This document shows positions 53,498 through 61,510 of a DNA stretch of 64,000 bases, in pieces. The notes below the pieces were generated by a model. That model was not told where the DNA came from, did not search any database, and was given only the letters and a program-made list of their open reading frames with translations. The stretch lies in assembly GCF_014279795.1 (NCBI RefSeq), contig NZ_CP047945.1:1322572-1386571 (forward strand). The letters are read 5' to 3'. The DNA comes from Synechococcus sp. PROS-7-1 (GTDB lineage Bacteria > Cyanobacteriota > Cyanobacteriia > PCC-6307 > Cyanobiaceae). Made by a program: the position numbers and the translations under genes. How positions within the stretch are numbered: position 1 is the first letter of the stretch; every line of letters begins with the position of its first letter.

Positions 53498-54610
53498 TCA
53501 GGAAGGCCAGCGCCAGGTGCCGCGTTCCAGCATGGTCTGTTCTGGGATTTCTGTGGATCCCAACTCGCGCACTAAGTGCACCCGGTGACAGCCGTCACCA
53601 TCCGTTAAGGCGTCGATCAAGCGGGGGGAATGGGCGATCACCCACACCTGCGTGCGTTGAGAGATGGAACGAATCAACCGACCGAGAGGCAGCAGCAAGT
53701 CGGGATGAAGGCTCCCTTCCGGCTCGTTGAGAACCATCAAAGGCGGCAGCCTTGGACTGAAGAGCGCAGCGGTTAGCAAGAGGTAACGCAGGGTGCCATC
53801 GGAAAGCTCCGCAGACTGGAGAGGACGCAGAAGGCCAGGTTGATGGAACTGCAACCGAAACAGACCATCGCCATGGTTCACAGACACATGGGCGCCAGGA
53901 AAAGCATCATCCACCGCTGCCAGAAAAGCCTCACCATCCCCGCTCTCAAGAATGGTTTGCACAGCAGCGGGTAAGTCGTGGCCATCAGCCGCTAGGGCAA
54001 AGCAGCGGGTGCCTACGCCCGGGAGACGGGCGGGAGCCCCAGGGTCCGTTCTGAAACTGTCATAAAAACGCCAGTTCAGAATTTCCTCGCGCAGAAGGAG
54101 GGCTTCAGGTCGCTCCTGCGGATCAACGCCCAGCTGTAACAGTCCACGGTCTGGATCTCGCCCTCCCGCATCGGAGCACAACAAAGCACGGGGATGAAAG
54201 GTTGACCCTGCCCAGATCCATTCCCCCTTGCGTTCAGGATCAAGGGCAAATGCGGTTCGTCGTTCCTGGGGATATCCGAGTTCGACGGCATAGGAAAAGG
54301 GATCTGCCGCGAATCCCAAACGCAGACGGACCGGTTTGGAGCGAGGTCCACCCTGAATGGGGGCTTCCCCCGAACGCATCCCACGGCCGAGGGTCTCGGG
54401 ACCAGCCCACATCACTGCAGGCAATCCACCTTCACGGGCGAGACAAGCCATCAGATCACCGCGGGCAGCCGCCACGATCAGCGTGAGGGCACGGAAAAGA
54501 TTGGATTTACCGCTTCCGTTGGCCCCTGTGATCAGAGTCAGGCGATGCAGAGGAATCACCACATCCCTGAGGGAGCGATAACCAGACACCGCCAGGTGAG
54601 TGAGGGTCAA
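53498..54610 (-). CDS. RecF-like AAA ATPase
   Basis: The 370-residue protein starts MTLTHLAVSGYRSLRDV, the typical opening of RecF/AAA_21-type ATPases. Walker A is TGANGSGKSNLFRAL (near 29-43). The C-terminal half has the signature AELSDGTLRYLLLTAAL, Walker B MVLNEPEGSLHPDLL and the H-loop VIAHSPRLIDAL. No nuclease or toprim domain is attached. Similar stand-alone ATPases are common in bacteria with unknown jobs. It diverges from the Fur-family gene with 31-55 nt between starts. Confidence 0.85.
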   Translation of the reverse strand: MTLTHLAVSGYRSLRDVVIPLHRLTLITGANGSGKSNLFRALTLIVAAARGDLMACLAREGGLPAVMWAGPETLGRGMRSGEAPIQGGPRSKPVRLRLGFAADPFSYAVELGYPQERRTAFALDPERKGEWIWAGSTFHPRALLCSDAGGRDPDRGLLQLGVDPQERPEALLLREEILNWRFYDSFRTDPGAPARLPGVGTRCFALAADGHDLPAAVQTILESGDGEAFLAAVDDAFPGAHVSVNHGDGLFRLQFHQPGLLRPLQSAELSDGTLRYLLLTAALFSPRLPPLMVLNEPEGSLHPDLLLPLGRLIRSISQRTQVWVIAHSPRLIDALTDGDGCHRVHLVRELGSTEIPEQTMLERGTWRWPS

Positions 54611-54665
54611 GCCTGGCCTCGAGTCTCAATAAACATTACTATTGAGAATGAAAAGCAGGTTTCGG

Positions 54666-55115
54666 ATGCCATCTGTCTCCACGCAACCCGAGACTGGCGG
54701 ATCTCTGAAGCAAGGGCTGCATCAAGACGGACGTCGACTGACACCCCAGCGCCGGCGGATCCTTGAGTTGTTCGAATCGCTTGGAGGTGGACGGCATCTC
54801 AGCGCGGAGGACGTGCACCATCAACTACTGAATCGTCAGTTGAAGGTCTCACTGGCCACCATCTATCGCACCCTGAGGCTGTTGGTGGAGATGGGGTTTC
54901 TTCAGGAATTGCAAACAAGCAACGGCAGCCAGTTCGAACTCGCTGACGCCGAACACATCCGTCACCACCACCTGGTTTGCGTGCGCTGCGGGCGCACTGA
55001 GGACTTCGAAAGTGAAGCCGTTTTGAATGCGGGCTTACTAGCCAGCAAGGGATTTGGCTTTGACCTCATCGGCTCCAGCCTCACGGTGCGAGGGATTTGC
55101 CCTCAGTGCCGATAA
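54666..55115 (+). CDS. Fur-family transcriptional regulator (PerR/Zur-like)
   Basis: The 149-residue protein from ATG 54666 (ATG 54648 also possible) has the winged helix (LTPQRRRILELFESLGGGRH, then LATIYRTLRLLVEMG). The dimerisation domain has HIRHHHLVCVRCGRTEDF and a final CPQC, giving two CxxC zinc motifs. The region before the start (54625-54660) is AT-rich and holds imperfect inverted elements that could be an autoregulatory operator. Its sequence resembles the PerR-like cyanobacterial group, but Zur or Fur cannot be excluded. Confidence 0.88.
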   Translation: MPSVSTQPETGGSLKQGLHQDGRRLTPQRRRILELFESLGGGRHLSAEDVHHQLLNRQLKVSLATIYRTLRLLVEMGFLQELQTSNGSQFELADAEHIRHHHLVCVRCGRTEDFESEAVLNAGLLASKGFGFDLIGSSLTVRGICPQCR

Positions 55116-55122
55116 AGAGGAG

Positions 55123-55605
55123 TCAGTGATGCTCCTGCGGATGCTCCAGGCAAGGCATCCAGAAGTCCCCCATTTGGTGGGCCCCCTTGCAACCAAGGCT
55201 CTTGGCCTGTTCTTCGGCAAGCTCTCGGGTTGGGTAAGCAAGCGTGCTGGGATCATCCCCATTCAGGGACCCTGATCCTTCACCGCCGTGATGCGCGTGG
55301 TGATCATGATCACCTGGTTTGTCTCCCAATCGCACCAGGCCCATACTCATTGGCCCTGCGGTCCACACCCCCATGGTGTTCACCCCGACCGCAAGCAACC
55401 CCATCCCCACGATCGAGAGATTGATCACACCCATGGCCACAACGCCAATGGAGACCACACCCATCGGAACGATTCCGATACACACGACCCCCATCGGAAC
55501 GATTCCAATAGACACCGTGCCCAGAGGAGCGACACCGATGGCCAGCCGTTTGGGTTTACTGCCGCAGTGGGCAGGCCCCTGATCAGAAGGTTGTGACGCG
55601 TTCAT
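55123..55605 (-). CDS. pentapeptide-like repeat, His-rich protein with DUF3721-like C-terminus
   Basis: The 160-residue protein starts at ATG 55605. From residue 23 to 94 Gly occurs at every fifth position (24, 29, 34 ... 94, only Ser64 differs). The units are of type [I/M/L/V]-G-[I/V]-x-x, with alternating Ile-Gly-type and Met-Gly-type units, i.e. ten-residue pairs. Then comes GDHDHHAHHGG (about 98-108), a likely metal-binding run. The C-terminus (CKGAHQMGDFWMPC) matches my recollection of DUF3721. It converges on the Fur-family gene with 7 nt between stops. Confidence 0.8.
   Translation of the reverse strand: MNASQPSDQGPAHCGSKPKRLAIGVAPLGTVSIGIVPMGVVCIGIVPMGVVSIGVVAMGVINLSIVGMGLLAVGVNTMGVWTAGPMSMGLVRLGDKPGDHDHHAHHGGEGSGSLNGDDPSTLAYPTRELAEEQAKSLGCKGAHQMGDFWMPCLEHPQEHH
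55324..55539 (-). repeat. tandem 15/30-nt coding repeat
   Basis: The DNA encoding residues 23-94 is a degenerate tandem array with unit 15 nt (5 codons) and superunit 30 nt. The 17-nt string CCCATCGGAACGATTCC occurs exactly at 55460-55476 and 55490-55506, 30 nt apart, which indicates a recent unit duplication or correction. Confidence 0.85.
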
Positions 55606-55660
55606 GCACCCATGATGACGTTTGCCCCCACCACGCCTACGCCGAGCCAAGCTGAATGTG

Positions 55661-55921
55661 ATGAACATTGGTCAGCTCCAAGGATTCCACGAGGTTCTCG
55701 TGATCACCCCCCTGACATTCGAGCAGGGTGCGGAAGCGGTTTTGGCCGTTCGCGACCAATGCACCGTGGTGCTGAATCTCACGGCCATGGAGCCATCCTT
55801 GGCGCAAAGAACTGCCGATTTCGTCTCCGGAGGAGTCAGAGCACTCGATGGCCAGGAACATCGCGTTGGAGATCAGGTTTTGCTTTTTGCGCCAGCCAAC
55901 GTCGACGTGAATCTCAGCTGA
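55661..55921 (+). CDS. short SepF-like (DUF552) cell division protein
   Basis: The 86-residue protein from ATG 55661 contains only the SepF core: GFHEVLVITPLTFEQGAEAV, TVVLNLTAMEPSLAQRTADF, VSGGVRALDGQEHRVGDQVL and LLFAPANVDV. SepF ties FtsZ to the membrane and regulates septum assembly. The N-terminal amphipathic membrane helix of full-length SepF (~150-200 residues) is missing, so it may be an accessory paralogue. Its 3' end overlaps the convergent arsS by 8 nt. Confidence 0.85.
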   Translation: MNIGQLQGFHEVLVITPLTFEQGAEAVLAVRDQCTVVLNLTAMEPSLAQRTADFVSGGVRALDGQEHRVGDQVLLFAPANVDVNLS

Positions 55922-56858
55922 GCGAACCGCCACAACTGGATCCCTGTCCAGCTGTGCAACCAAAGCAATGATCAGCAACGGCAATGGGCTGATCGACCAA
56001 GCCATCCTGAATTGTCAACAGATCAGCGAGCACGGCAGGCTTCGCGCCGACTGAACAACCGAGTTGTTGGTTGAAATCGCAGTCATGAAGTGAGCCGGTC
56101 CAGCTAACGCTGATCAAGGTCCGACACATCACCTCATCAAGATTGGCGGAACGATGCGCCTCTCGCAGAAGGGTTTGGTAACACTCCAGCTCTCCGCTGA
56201 CTTCCAGGTCTCGCTCAAAACGCTTGATCGGCATGTTGGCGAGCGTCAGCAATTGATGAAAAGAAATCCCATGGGATGCCTTCAGCTGCTTTCGGTATTG
56301 CTCTTCCAGTGATTGCTGAGGTGGCGGCAAGGTGGGACCCGATGGGTTGTACACAAGATCGAGCTTCAGTGAAGACCCGGGAATTCCGTATCCCAACCGA
56401 TTGAGCACTTTCAAGGCATCGAGGCTGCGCTCGAACACACCTCGGCCTCGTTGTTGATCAACCCGTTCCTGTTCATAACAAGGCAGCGATGCCACGATGC
56501 GAACACCCGAATCAGCGAGGAATTCAGCGAGTGATTCCTGCCCAGGTTCCGTGAGAATCGTGAGGTTGCATCGGTCAATCACCTCAACGTTCTGGGCGCG
56601 GGCAGCACAGACAAGGTCCCTGAACTGCGGATGAAGTTCAGGGGCACCCCCCGTCAGATCGAGGGTTTTCAACTGGCAGTGCCTCAGGACCTGCGGAATG
56701 AGCTCCACCTGATCAGGCTCCATCATTTCCGTGCGCCAGGGCCCCGCATCCACGTGGCAATGACTGCAGCTCTGGTTGCAGCGGTAGCCGAGGTTGACCT
56801 GAAGTGTTTCGAGGCGACGTCGTCGGAGTGATGGGAATGACGAAGGCAGAGCATCCAT
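55914..56858 (-). CDS. arsS: arsenosugar biosynthesis radical SAM protein ArsS
   Basis: The 314-residue protein from ATG 56858 has the radical-SAM CxxxCxxC motif at Cys27, Cys31 and Cys34 (RCNQSCSHCHVDAGP), and LDLTGGAPELHP (SAM contact). The C-terminal DUF3641-type Cys clusters follow: CDFNQQLGC and HCFGCTAGQGSSCGG. ArsS transfers the 5'-deoxyadenosyl group to dimethylarsenite en route to arsenosugars. No arsM gene is adjacent. The frame opens earlier, but those codons overlap the upstream gene's end. Confidence 0.92.
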   Translation of the reverse strand: MDALPSSFPSLRRRRLETLQVNLGYRCNQSCSHCHVDAGPWRTEMMEPDQVELIPQVLRHCQLKTLDLTGGAPELHPQFRDLVCAARAQNVEVIDRCNLTILTEPGQESLAEFLADSGVRIVASLPCYEQERVDQQRGRGVFERSLDALKVLNRLGYGIPGSSLKLDLVYNPSGPTLPPPQQSLEEQYRKQLKASHGISFHQLLTLANMPIKRFERDLEVSGELECYQTLLREAHRSANLDEVMCRTLISVSWTGSLHDCDFNQQLGCSVGAKPAVLADLLTIQDGLVDQPIAVADHCFGCTAGQGSSCGGSLS

Positions 56859-56890
56859 GGCGTCAGGTTGGATTCTGACGGACCAGGCCA

Positions 56891-57658
56891 TCAAGGTTCT
56901 GCAGCCATTCGGTCGAGGAGCGCCACCGTTATATCGTCCCCTTGGGTTTGAAGGTAGGCATACCCCGTTCCGTCGGAACGAAGAATCGCTGCATACACAT
57001 AATTCACTCCCCGGGCATCCTGCTGACGAATGCGCCCTACGCAATTGTCATCCTGAAGGAAGCGACCTTGATAGGCCGCCACCTCACCGGCACCGTCATA
57101 CGACGACACGGCCAGTCCAGCCATTTGCCACGCCGACCAGGTCTCTCGTTGAATCACGGCATTGGGAGTCCAGGCTCCATTCGCGAACGTCATCCCCATT
57201 TGACGACTGAGCACAGTGCCATCCATTGCGGAGGGTTTGCAGGCACCGGCAGGCTGGGACAACCACTGCTCCGTCACCACATCACCGACCTTCGTGCTGA
57301 TGCCAAAACGGGGGGTTCCCTGATCGGAGAGAAGAACACTGCTCCCACTTCCCTGCTGATCACGGGTCACGGTGAGACCGCAGGCGGAAACTTTTTGCCA
57401 ACGTCCCTGATACCTGGTTTCGCTGTAACGACGACCCACACGCAGAAAGCGTCGACCTCGAACCGATCCATCCTCCAACCAGGTTTCAAGCTGCAAACCA
57501 CCAAGAGGTGAATCGCCACGCTGGCCTTGGCGGATTACCAGATAACTGCCAAGTCGAGGAACGGCACACTCCTTGGGTCCCGATTCCGATTGATTGGCAT
57601 GAACTGATGCCGGCACAAGAACAGCCAACAACACTGACCCACAGAACAACGCACGCAT
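56891..57658 (-). CDS. exported conserved hypothetical protein (255 aa)
   Basis: The product has a signal peptide (ALFCGSVLLAVLVPASVHA) and a mature part with several Cys (KECAVPRLGSY, VSACGLTV, GACKPSAM, DDNCVGRI) that may form disulfides. It looks beta-rich with GRRFLRVGRRYSETRY and the C-terminal VYAAILRSDGTGYAYLQ. Two halves look alike in length but I cannot prove a repeat. Start at ATG 57658 (or two codons earlier). It may share a promoter with the divergent gene at 57736. No family named. Confidence 0.7.
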   Translation of the reverse strand: MRALFCGSVLLAVLVPASVHANQSESGPKECAVPRLGSYLVIRQGQRGDSPLGGLQLETWLEDGSVRGRRFLRVGRRYSETRYQGRWQKVSACGLTVTRDQQGSGSSVLLSDQGTPRFGISTKVGDVVTEQWLSQPAGACKPSAMDGTVLSRQMGMTFANGAWTPNAVIQRETWSAWQMAGLAVSSYDGAGEVAAYQGRFLQDDNCVGRIRQQDARGVNYVYAAILRSDGTGYAYLQTQGDDITVALLDRMAAEP

Positions 57659-57735
57659 GCTCACAACTCCACCGAACTCAGTGTGCAGAAATCAGCGAAT
57701 TGAGCCATCATCGACAGGCGACTTGAGCTTCAGCT

Positions 57736-58647
57736 GTGCGCATCTGGCCGCTGATTGCGCTCGGAGTGATCGCCGGGATCACCGGGGGAATCAGTGCCCG
57801 CATCTTCAGTGGCGGATCCTTGAGCTGGCCTGAGCCTTCCACCGAACTGATCTCGGCCCTTCGAAAGGAGCCACCGCCCCAACCCCCATCACGGGATGAG
57901 ATTGCTCAATTCGTTCCTGATCAACGTGCCGAACTCATTCGAGAGAACGGAGACCCGATCGCTGTTGAATACAGCAGCGTGATTTTGGATCCGCGCTGGA
58001 TCGATCTGGAATTTTTCGGAGGTTGGAACCGGGAATTCGAAGCCAATGAGGATCCAGAGGCCCTGCTCTTTTTCACCGGCCCAACCTTCGAGAAGCAGTT
58101 TGGCCGCGGGGAACTGGATATGGCTCTCCATGGCGATCTGATGCTCAGCAATGGAACCTGGCGGGCTGGAAACCGAGCAGCAGCGAAGGGACGGGCTTAC
58201 ATCGCTGTTTCAAAGGAAGGCGATCTGGTCTTTGGATACGGCGATCTCACTCCATCCCGAGAGGAGAGATACCGTTTGTTTGTTGGTGGCTTGCATGCCT
58301 TTAGTCATCAAGATCGCATCCCTCCAGCCGACTATCGCGGTGTCTACGGAGAGATGAGGCTGGCCGACGTTCGCATCATCTATGCGCTGCGGTCTGATGG
58401 CGCACTTGAAGTGATTGAGACCGCCGATGGTGTGCATTTCAATGACCTCAAGCTGCTGGTGGAACAGCGCAACTTCAAGGCAGCCTTTCTTCCCGACCAT
58501 GCATCGAAATCCAGGCTGATCGTTCCGAGCACCCGACTTTGGAGTGAGGAACAGGCCGTCTGGGTAAGTGGAGGCAAACCCTCCATCACCCAGCTGCCAT
58601 TCATGCTGAGGGTTCTCGCCCGTGATGCGCTTCCGCAAGCGCGATGA
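57736..58647 (+). CDS. membrane-anchored conserved hypothetical protein (303 aa)
   Basis: The protein begins with GTG 57736 and an N-terminal membrane helix (WPLIALGVIAGITGGISARIF). A Pro-rich stretch (KEPPPQPPSRDE) and a soluble domain of about 240 residues follow, with GDLMLSNGTWRAGNRAAAKG, IAVSKEGDLVFGYGDL, VRIIYALRSDGALEVIETAD. The repeated IAVSKEGDLVFG/ALRSDGALEVIE pattern recalls NAGPA-type phosphodiester glycosidases or other beta-propeller-like folds, but I am not certain. Its 3' end overlaps the convergent stpA gene by 47 nt. Confidence 0.65.
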   Translation: MRIWPLIALGVIAGITGGISARIFSGGSLSWPEPSTELISALRKEPPPQPPSRDEIAQFVPDQRAELIRENGDPIAVEYSSVILDPRWIDLEFFGGWNREFEANEDPEALLFFTGPTFEKQFGRGELDMALHGDLMLSNGTWRAGNRAAAKGRAYIAVSKEGDLVFGYGDLTPSREERYRLFVGGLHAFSHQDRIPPADYRGVYGEMRLADVRIIYALRSDGALEVIETADGVHFNDLKLLVEQRNFKAAFLPDHASKSRLIVPSTRLWSEEQAVWVSGGKPSITQLPFMLRVLARDALPQAR

Positions 58648-59812
58648 ACCAGGCCACATAGCGCTCCGGGCCTTCCGGGATACAGACATCGAGCCGCAGG
58701 GAGTCGCTTGGGTCACTGATCCCCTCGAAAGATCCATCGAGCAAAGAAGGTCGATCCACTTCTCCGCCGCTGCTATCGACCAGAACAACCCTGTTGCGAT
58801 GCCCATAGCTTTCGCCAAGCTCCTGGAGGAGGGTGAGAAATCCACGGTCACTGCCACCCCGCAACCAACCATCGCCCGACGGACAAGGGGTTGACGTGAC
58901 GGTGTCGCCAACGCCGACGAGGTGAGGCATCTGGTCCTTGGCAATGCGCTCATGACAGAGCGCAAGCAAAGCCGCATGGTCGTGTGGAGCTGTGCGGACG
59001 TTGAAGTCTTCTCCCAAGGGTGCGATGCCAGTTCGAGCGGCAATGTGGCGATTGATCAACACCAGCAAGCCAACTTCCTTGATCGCTCCCCGCAGCATGA
59101 ACTGAATATCGGTACTGCCCACATCACCGGTTTCAGCAGGTTTTAGGCGCTCATTCCCCTCCTGATCCCGGCCAAGGTTCGGAGCGACATGCAAGAAAAA
59201 GGAATGGCCCAGTCCCTCCGCTGCAGCCATCGCCATCAAGGCATCCATGAGCTCCTGGAGCATCACCTGCAGCTGCCGTTGCCTGGCCACGTCATTGGGA
59301 ATCAGGCTGAACAGGCTGTTGAGATTGATGGTTGGCGAGACCTGGGTATCGAGAATCGCTCGCTGAATCTCCATGGCCATCGCCTCGACTCCGAGCTCAT
59401 GCATGACGGAGGGCAGACGCTCGGCAAGAAGACCTTGCATTCGCCTTGGCACATCGGCGAGAAACGCCATTTCCGCATCACTGACCCCTGGATGGGAAAG
59501 CTGGCCGTAACAGTCCTGCAGCTGCACGCCACCAGCGGCCAGACCAGGAAGGTAGAGGCCCTCCCGTGCGGCCGTCTCGGCATCACCAAGGGCAGCCTCC
59601 ACAAGCCGGTTCACCCCACGGCGGCCTTCATGCTCACCGTTGGTGAGCACCTGAAAGCGCCCCTTCAACAGCGCGGCCGCACGCACATAATCCGCTGGCA
59701 TCCTGCGGGTGAGCGGGTCTTTCACCAGCGGCATGCAGACACCATCTAGGTCCTGAACGATCAATAGATCCGAGCTGGCCATCAGCTCTTGGTGAAGTTG
59801 GTCAAGATCCAT
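58601..59812 (-). CDS. stpA: StpA-type glucosylglycerol-phosphate phosphatase
   Basis: StpA/GgpP removes phosphate from glucosylglycerol-3-phosphate, the last step in making the marine osmolyte glucosylglycerol. The 403-residue protein starts at ATG 59812 (MDLDQLHQELM). HAD-like Asp motif VQDLDGVCMPLVKDP (near 18-32) and late motifs VGVGDTVTST and GGSDRGFLTLLQEL are visible. The closest match I can recall is StpA of Synechocystis (about 420 residues). No glucosylglycerol-phosphate synthase (ggpS) is in the window. It is divergent from the GpsA-like gene at 59973. Confidence 0.8.
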   Translation of the reverse strand: MDLDQLHQELMASSDLLIVQDLDGVCMPLVKDPLTRRMPADYVRAAALLKGRFQVLTNGEHEGRRGVNRLVEAALGDAETAAREGLYLPGLAAGGVQLQDCYGQLSHPGVSDAEMAFLADVPRRMQGLLAERLPSVMHELGVEAMAMEIQRAILDTQVSPTINLNSLFSLIPNDVARQRQLQVMLQELMDALMAMAAAEGLGHSFFLHVAPNLGRDQEGNERLKPAETGDVGSTDIQFMLRGAIKEVGLLVLINRHIAARTGIAPLGEDFNVRTAPHDHAALLALCHERIAKDQMPHLVGVGDTVTSTPCPSGDGWLRGGSDRGFLTLLQELGESYGHRNRVVLVDSSGGEVDRPSLLDGSFEGISDPSDSLRLDVCIPEGPERYVAWFIALAEAHHGREPSA

Positions 59813-59972
59813 CCGAAACACCTCGATCGCTGAACCGATCGTCACGATCCCACGAGCAGGCCATCCAGCCAATCACTCACCAAAGCCAGCACATCAGACC
59901 TTTCGAGATCGATCGTGGCCTCTGCTTAGGCTTAGAAATCAAGGCTTGATCACAGGAGATTGCGCCGAACGC

Positions 59973-61502
59973 ATGGACACGGCCCTGAACAGCAACGGCT
60001 TCTTCACTCGCAGCTTGGATGGCGATCTCGTACGGCAACGCATCCGCGATCTTGAGTCGGGGAAGGTGGGCTTCTACAGCGTGGGCTTGTACCCCGCCTC
60101 ACTGGCCTACAACTGCGCCATGCAGCAAGAGGAACCTGCCTCACTGCTGCTGGCGGCCCGCCCTGGGCGGGAACTCCTTGGGGCCTTCTCCCAGGAAGCC
60201 CTCGAAGGGATGGACCCGGATCACGTTGCCAGCGTGGAGCGAATGGGAAGCCATCTCCAGAACGGTCAGCGCTGTCCCAACACCCTCAAGGATCTGTTGC
60301 AGCGTTGCGAGCTGGTTGTACTGAGTGCGAACAGCAATCACGTAGAGGAAGACCTGCAGGAAGCCTGCCGCTTGCGACAGGAACTCGGCCGTGAACATGT
60401 GGTTCTGGCATGCCTGGCCGGGTCATTCAGTCACGACCACATCGCCAACGAGTCGTATGTGCTCTGTGAGAAAGTCCCGAATCTCGGATTCTTCTCCGGT
60501 TTCCATCGGCACGGGGCACTGCGCAACCCCCACGACAGCTTCACAGCCAACTTCTGCCATCCCAGTGCCCTCACGGCCCTGCTTGCAGCACGGATGCTGG
60601 ATCGACTCTCCCCAAATATCCAGGTCTCACCTGGAGTTCACAACATCGAGGGGCAATACATCAAGGCCGCCAAGAACATGTCTTCTGTGTTCGCAGGCTT
60701 CGGCTACACCTACCACCACGACAACCCCGGGGTGCTCCCCACCCTGCTCACCCTGCTGCTGGATCAATGCCTCGATCAGGCAGCCACCGTGTCGATGGCA
60801 CGCCGGAACAGGCAACGTCTCTACAACCGGCAGCCCTTTCCCCTCACCGAACTCGGCTATGGGGTTCAGAGAATCGAAGCCGCTCTCGTGAGAGGTGGGG
60901 ATATGGAGAAGGTGCGAGATCACACCTTTGCCCAACTCACGGCAATGGTCGCCGATGTGCGCGGCAGCATGATGCGCCCTGTTTCGGGGAAACCAACCCG
61001 GAATTTCCAAGCTGGACAAGTGCTCGCCGAACACATGCGCGCGGAACAGCGCTGTCCACAATCGATGGAGGAGCTGGAAAGCTGGTGTGAAGACGCTGGC
61101 TTGCGCAAGGGAGGGCTCGAAGGACTGAAAGCACTGCGCTACTGGCCTCAGATCGCCCGGAAATATGCGATCCCTGTCCATGACGCCTCCATGGTCAACC
61201 TGCTGTACATGGCCATCTATGGGCAATCCAGCACTAAGGATGTGGCCTTTTCGGTGATGACCGAAAGCCGGGAGCTGTCGAATTACTGCCAGGAATCTGT
61301 CCGGCCCACCCACAGCCGTCGCTACGCGGACGCGCTTCAAAACCTTGATCAGCCCGAAGCAATGGACTTAGTGGTGAATGCCGTCATTGCTGACAATGCC
61401 CGCCGTTTGATCAGAGACGACTCTGGACTCGAGGAGTCGGAGGCGAACGCAGAACCTCCCGCCTATCTCAAGGCCATGAATGTGATTGAAAATGCGCTCT
61501 GA
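59973..61502 (+). CDS. GpsA-like putative NAD(P)-dependent dehydrogenase
   Basis: The 509-residue protein starts at ATG 59973, with AGGAG about 13 nt upstream. The N-terminal part (about 25-180) holds a loosely Rossmann-like region: VVLSANSNHVEEDLQEACRL, HVVLACLAGSFSHD. The central motif EGQYIKAAKNMSSVFAGFGY (near 227-246) matches the KNV-A-G pattern of glycerol-3-phosphate dehydrogenase (GpsA) C-terminal domains. The last 200 residues are extra. It has no clear GxGxxG, so the cofactor site is uncertain. Divergence from stpA suggests a link to glycerol-3-phosphate use. Confidence 0.6.
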   Translation: MDTALNSNGFFTRSLDGDLVRQRIRDLESGKVGFYSVGLYPASLAYNCAMQQEEPASLLLAARPGRELLGAFSQEALEGMDPDHVASVERMGSHLQNGQRCPNTLKDLLQRCELVVLSANSNHVEEDLQEACRLRQELGREHVVLACLAGSFSHDHIANESYVLCEKVPNLGFFSGFHRHGALRNPHDSFTANFCHPSALTALLAARMLDRLSPNIQVSPGVHNIEGQYIKAAKNMSSVFAGFGYTYHHDNPGVLPTLLTLLLDQCLDQAATVSMARRNRQRLYNRQPFPLTELGYGVQRIEAALVRGGDMEKVRDHTFAQLTAMVADVRGSMMRPVSGKPTRNFQAGQVLAEHMRAEQRCPQSMEELESWCEDAGLRKGGLEGLKALRYWPQIARKYAIPVHDASMVNLLYMAIYGQSSTKDVAFSVMTESRELSNYCQESVRPTHSRRYADALQNLDQPEAMDLVVNAVIADNARRLIRDDSGLEESEANAEPPAYLKAMNVIENAL

Positions 61503-61510
61503 TCGATTGG

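Noticed and set aside
53498-54610. RecF-like ATPase as part of a defence system
   Set aside because: No nuclease, HNH or reverse transcriptase partner is adjacent; neighbours are a phosphoesterase and a Fur-family regulator.
55324-55539. Possible CRISPR-like array
   Set aside because: The 30-nt periodicity is within a coding frame and has no spacers.
55319-55582. Pro/Thr/Ile-rich repeats in two plus-strand frames (55288-55596, 55319-55582)
   Set aside because: They are the mirror image of the Gly repeat on the minus strand, which has the sensible start, His run and C-terminal domain.
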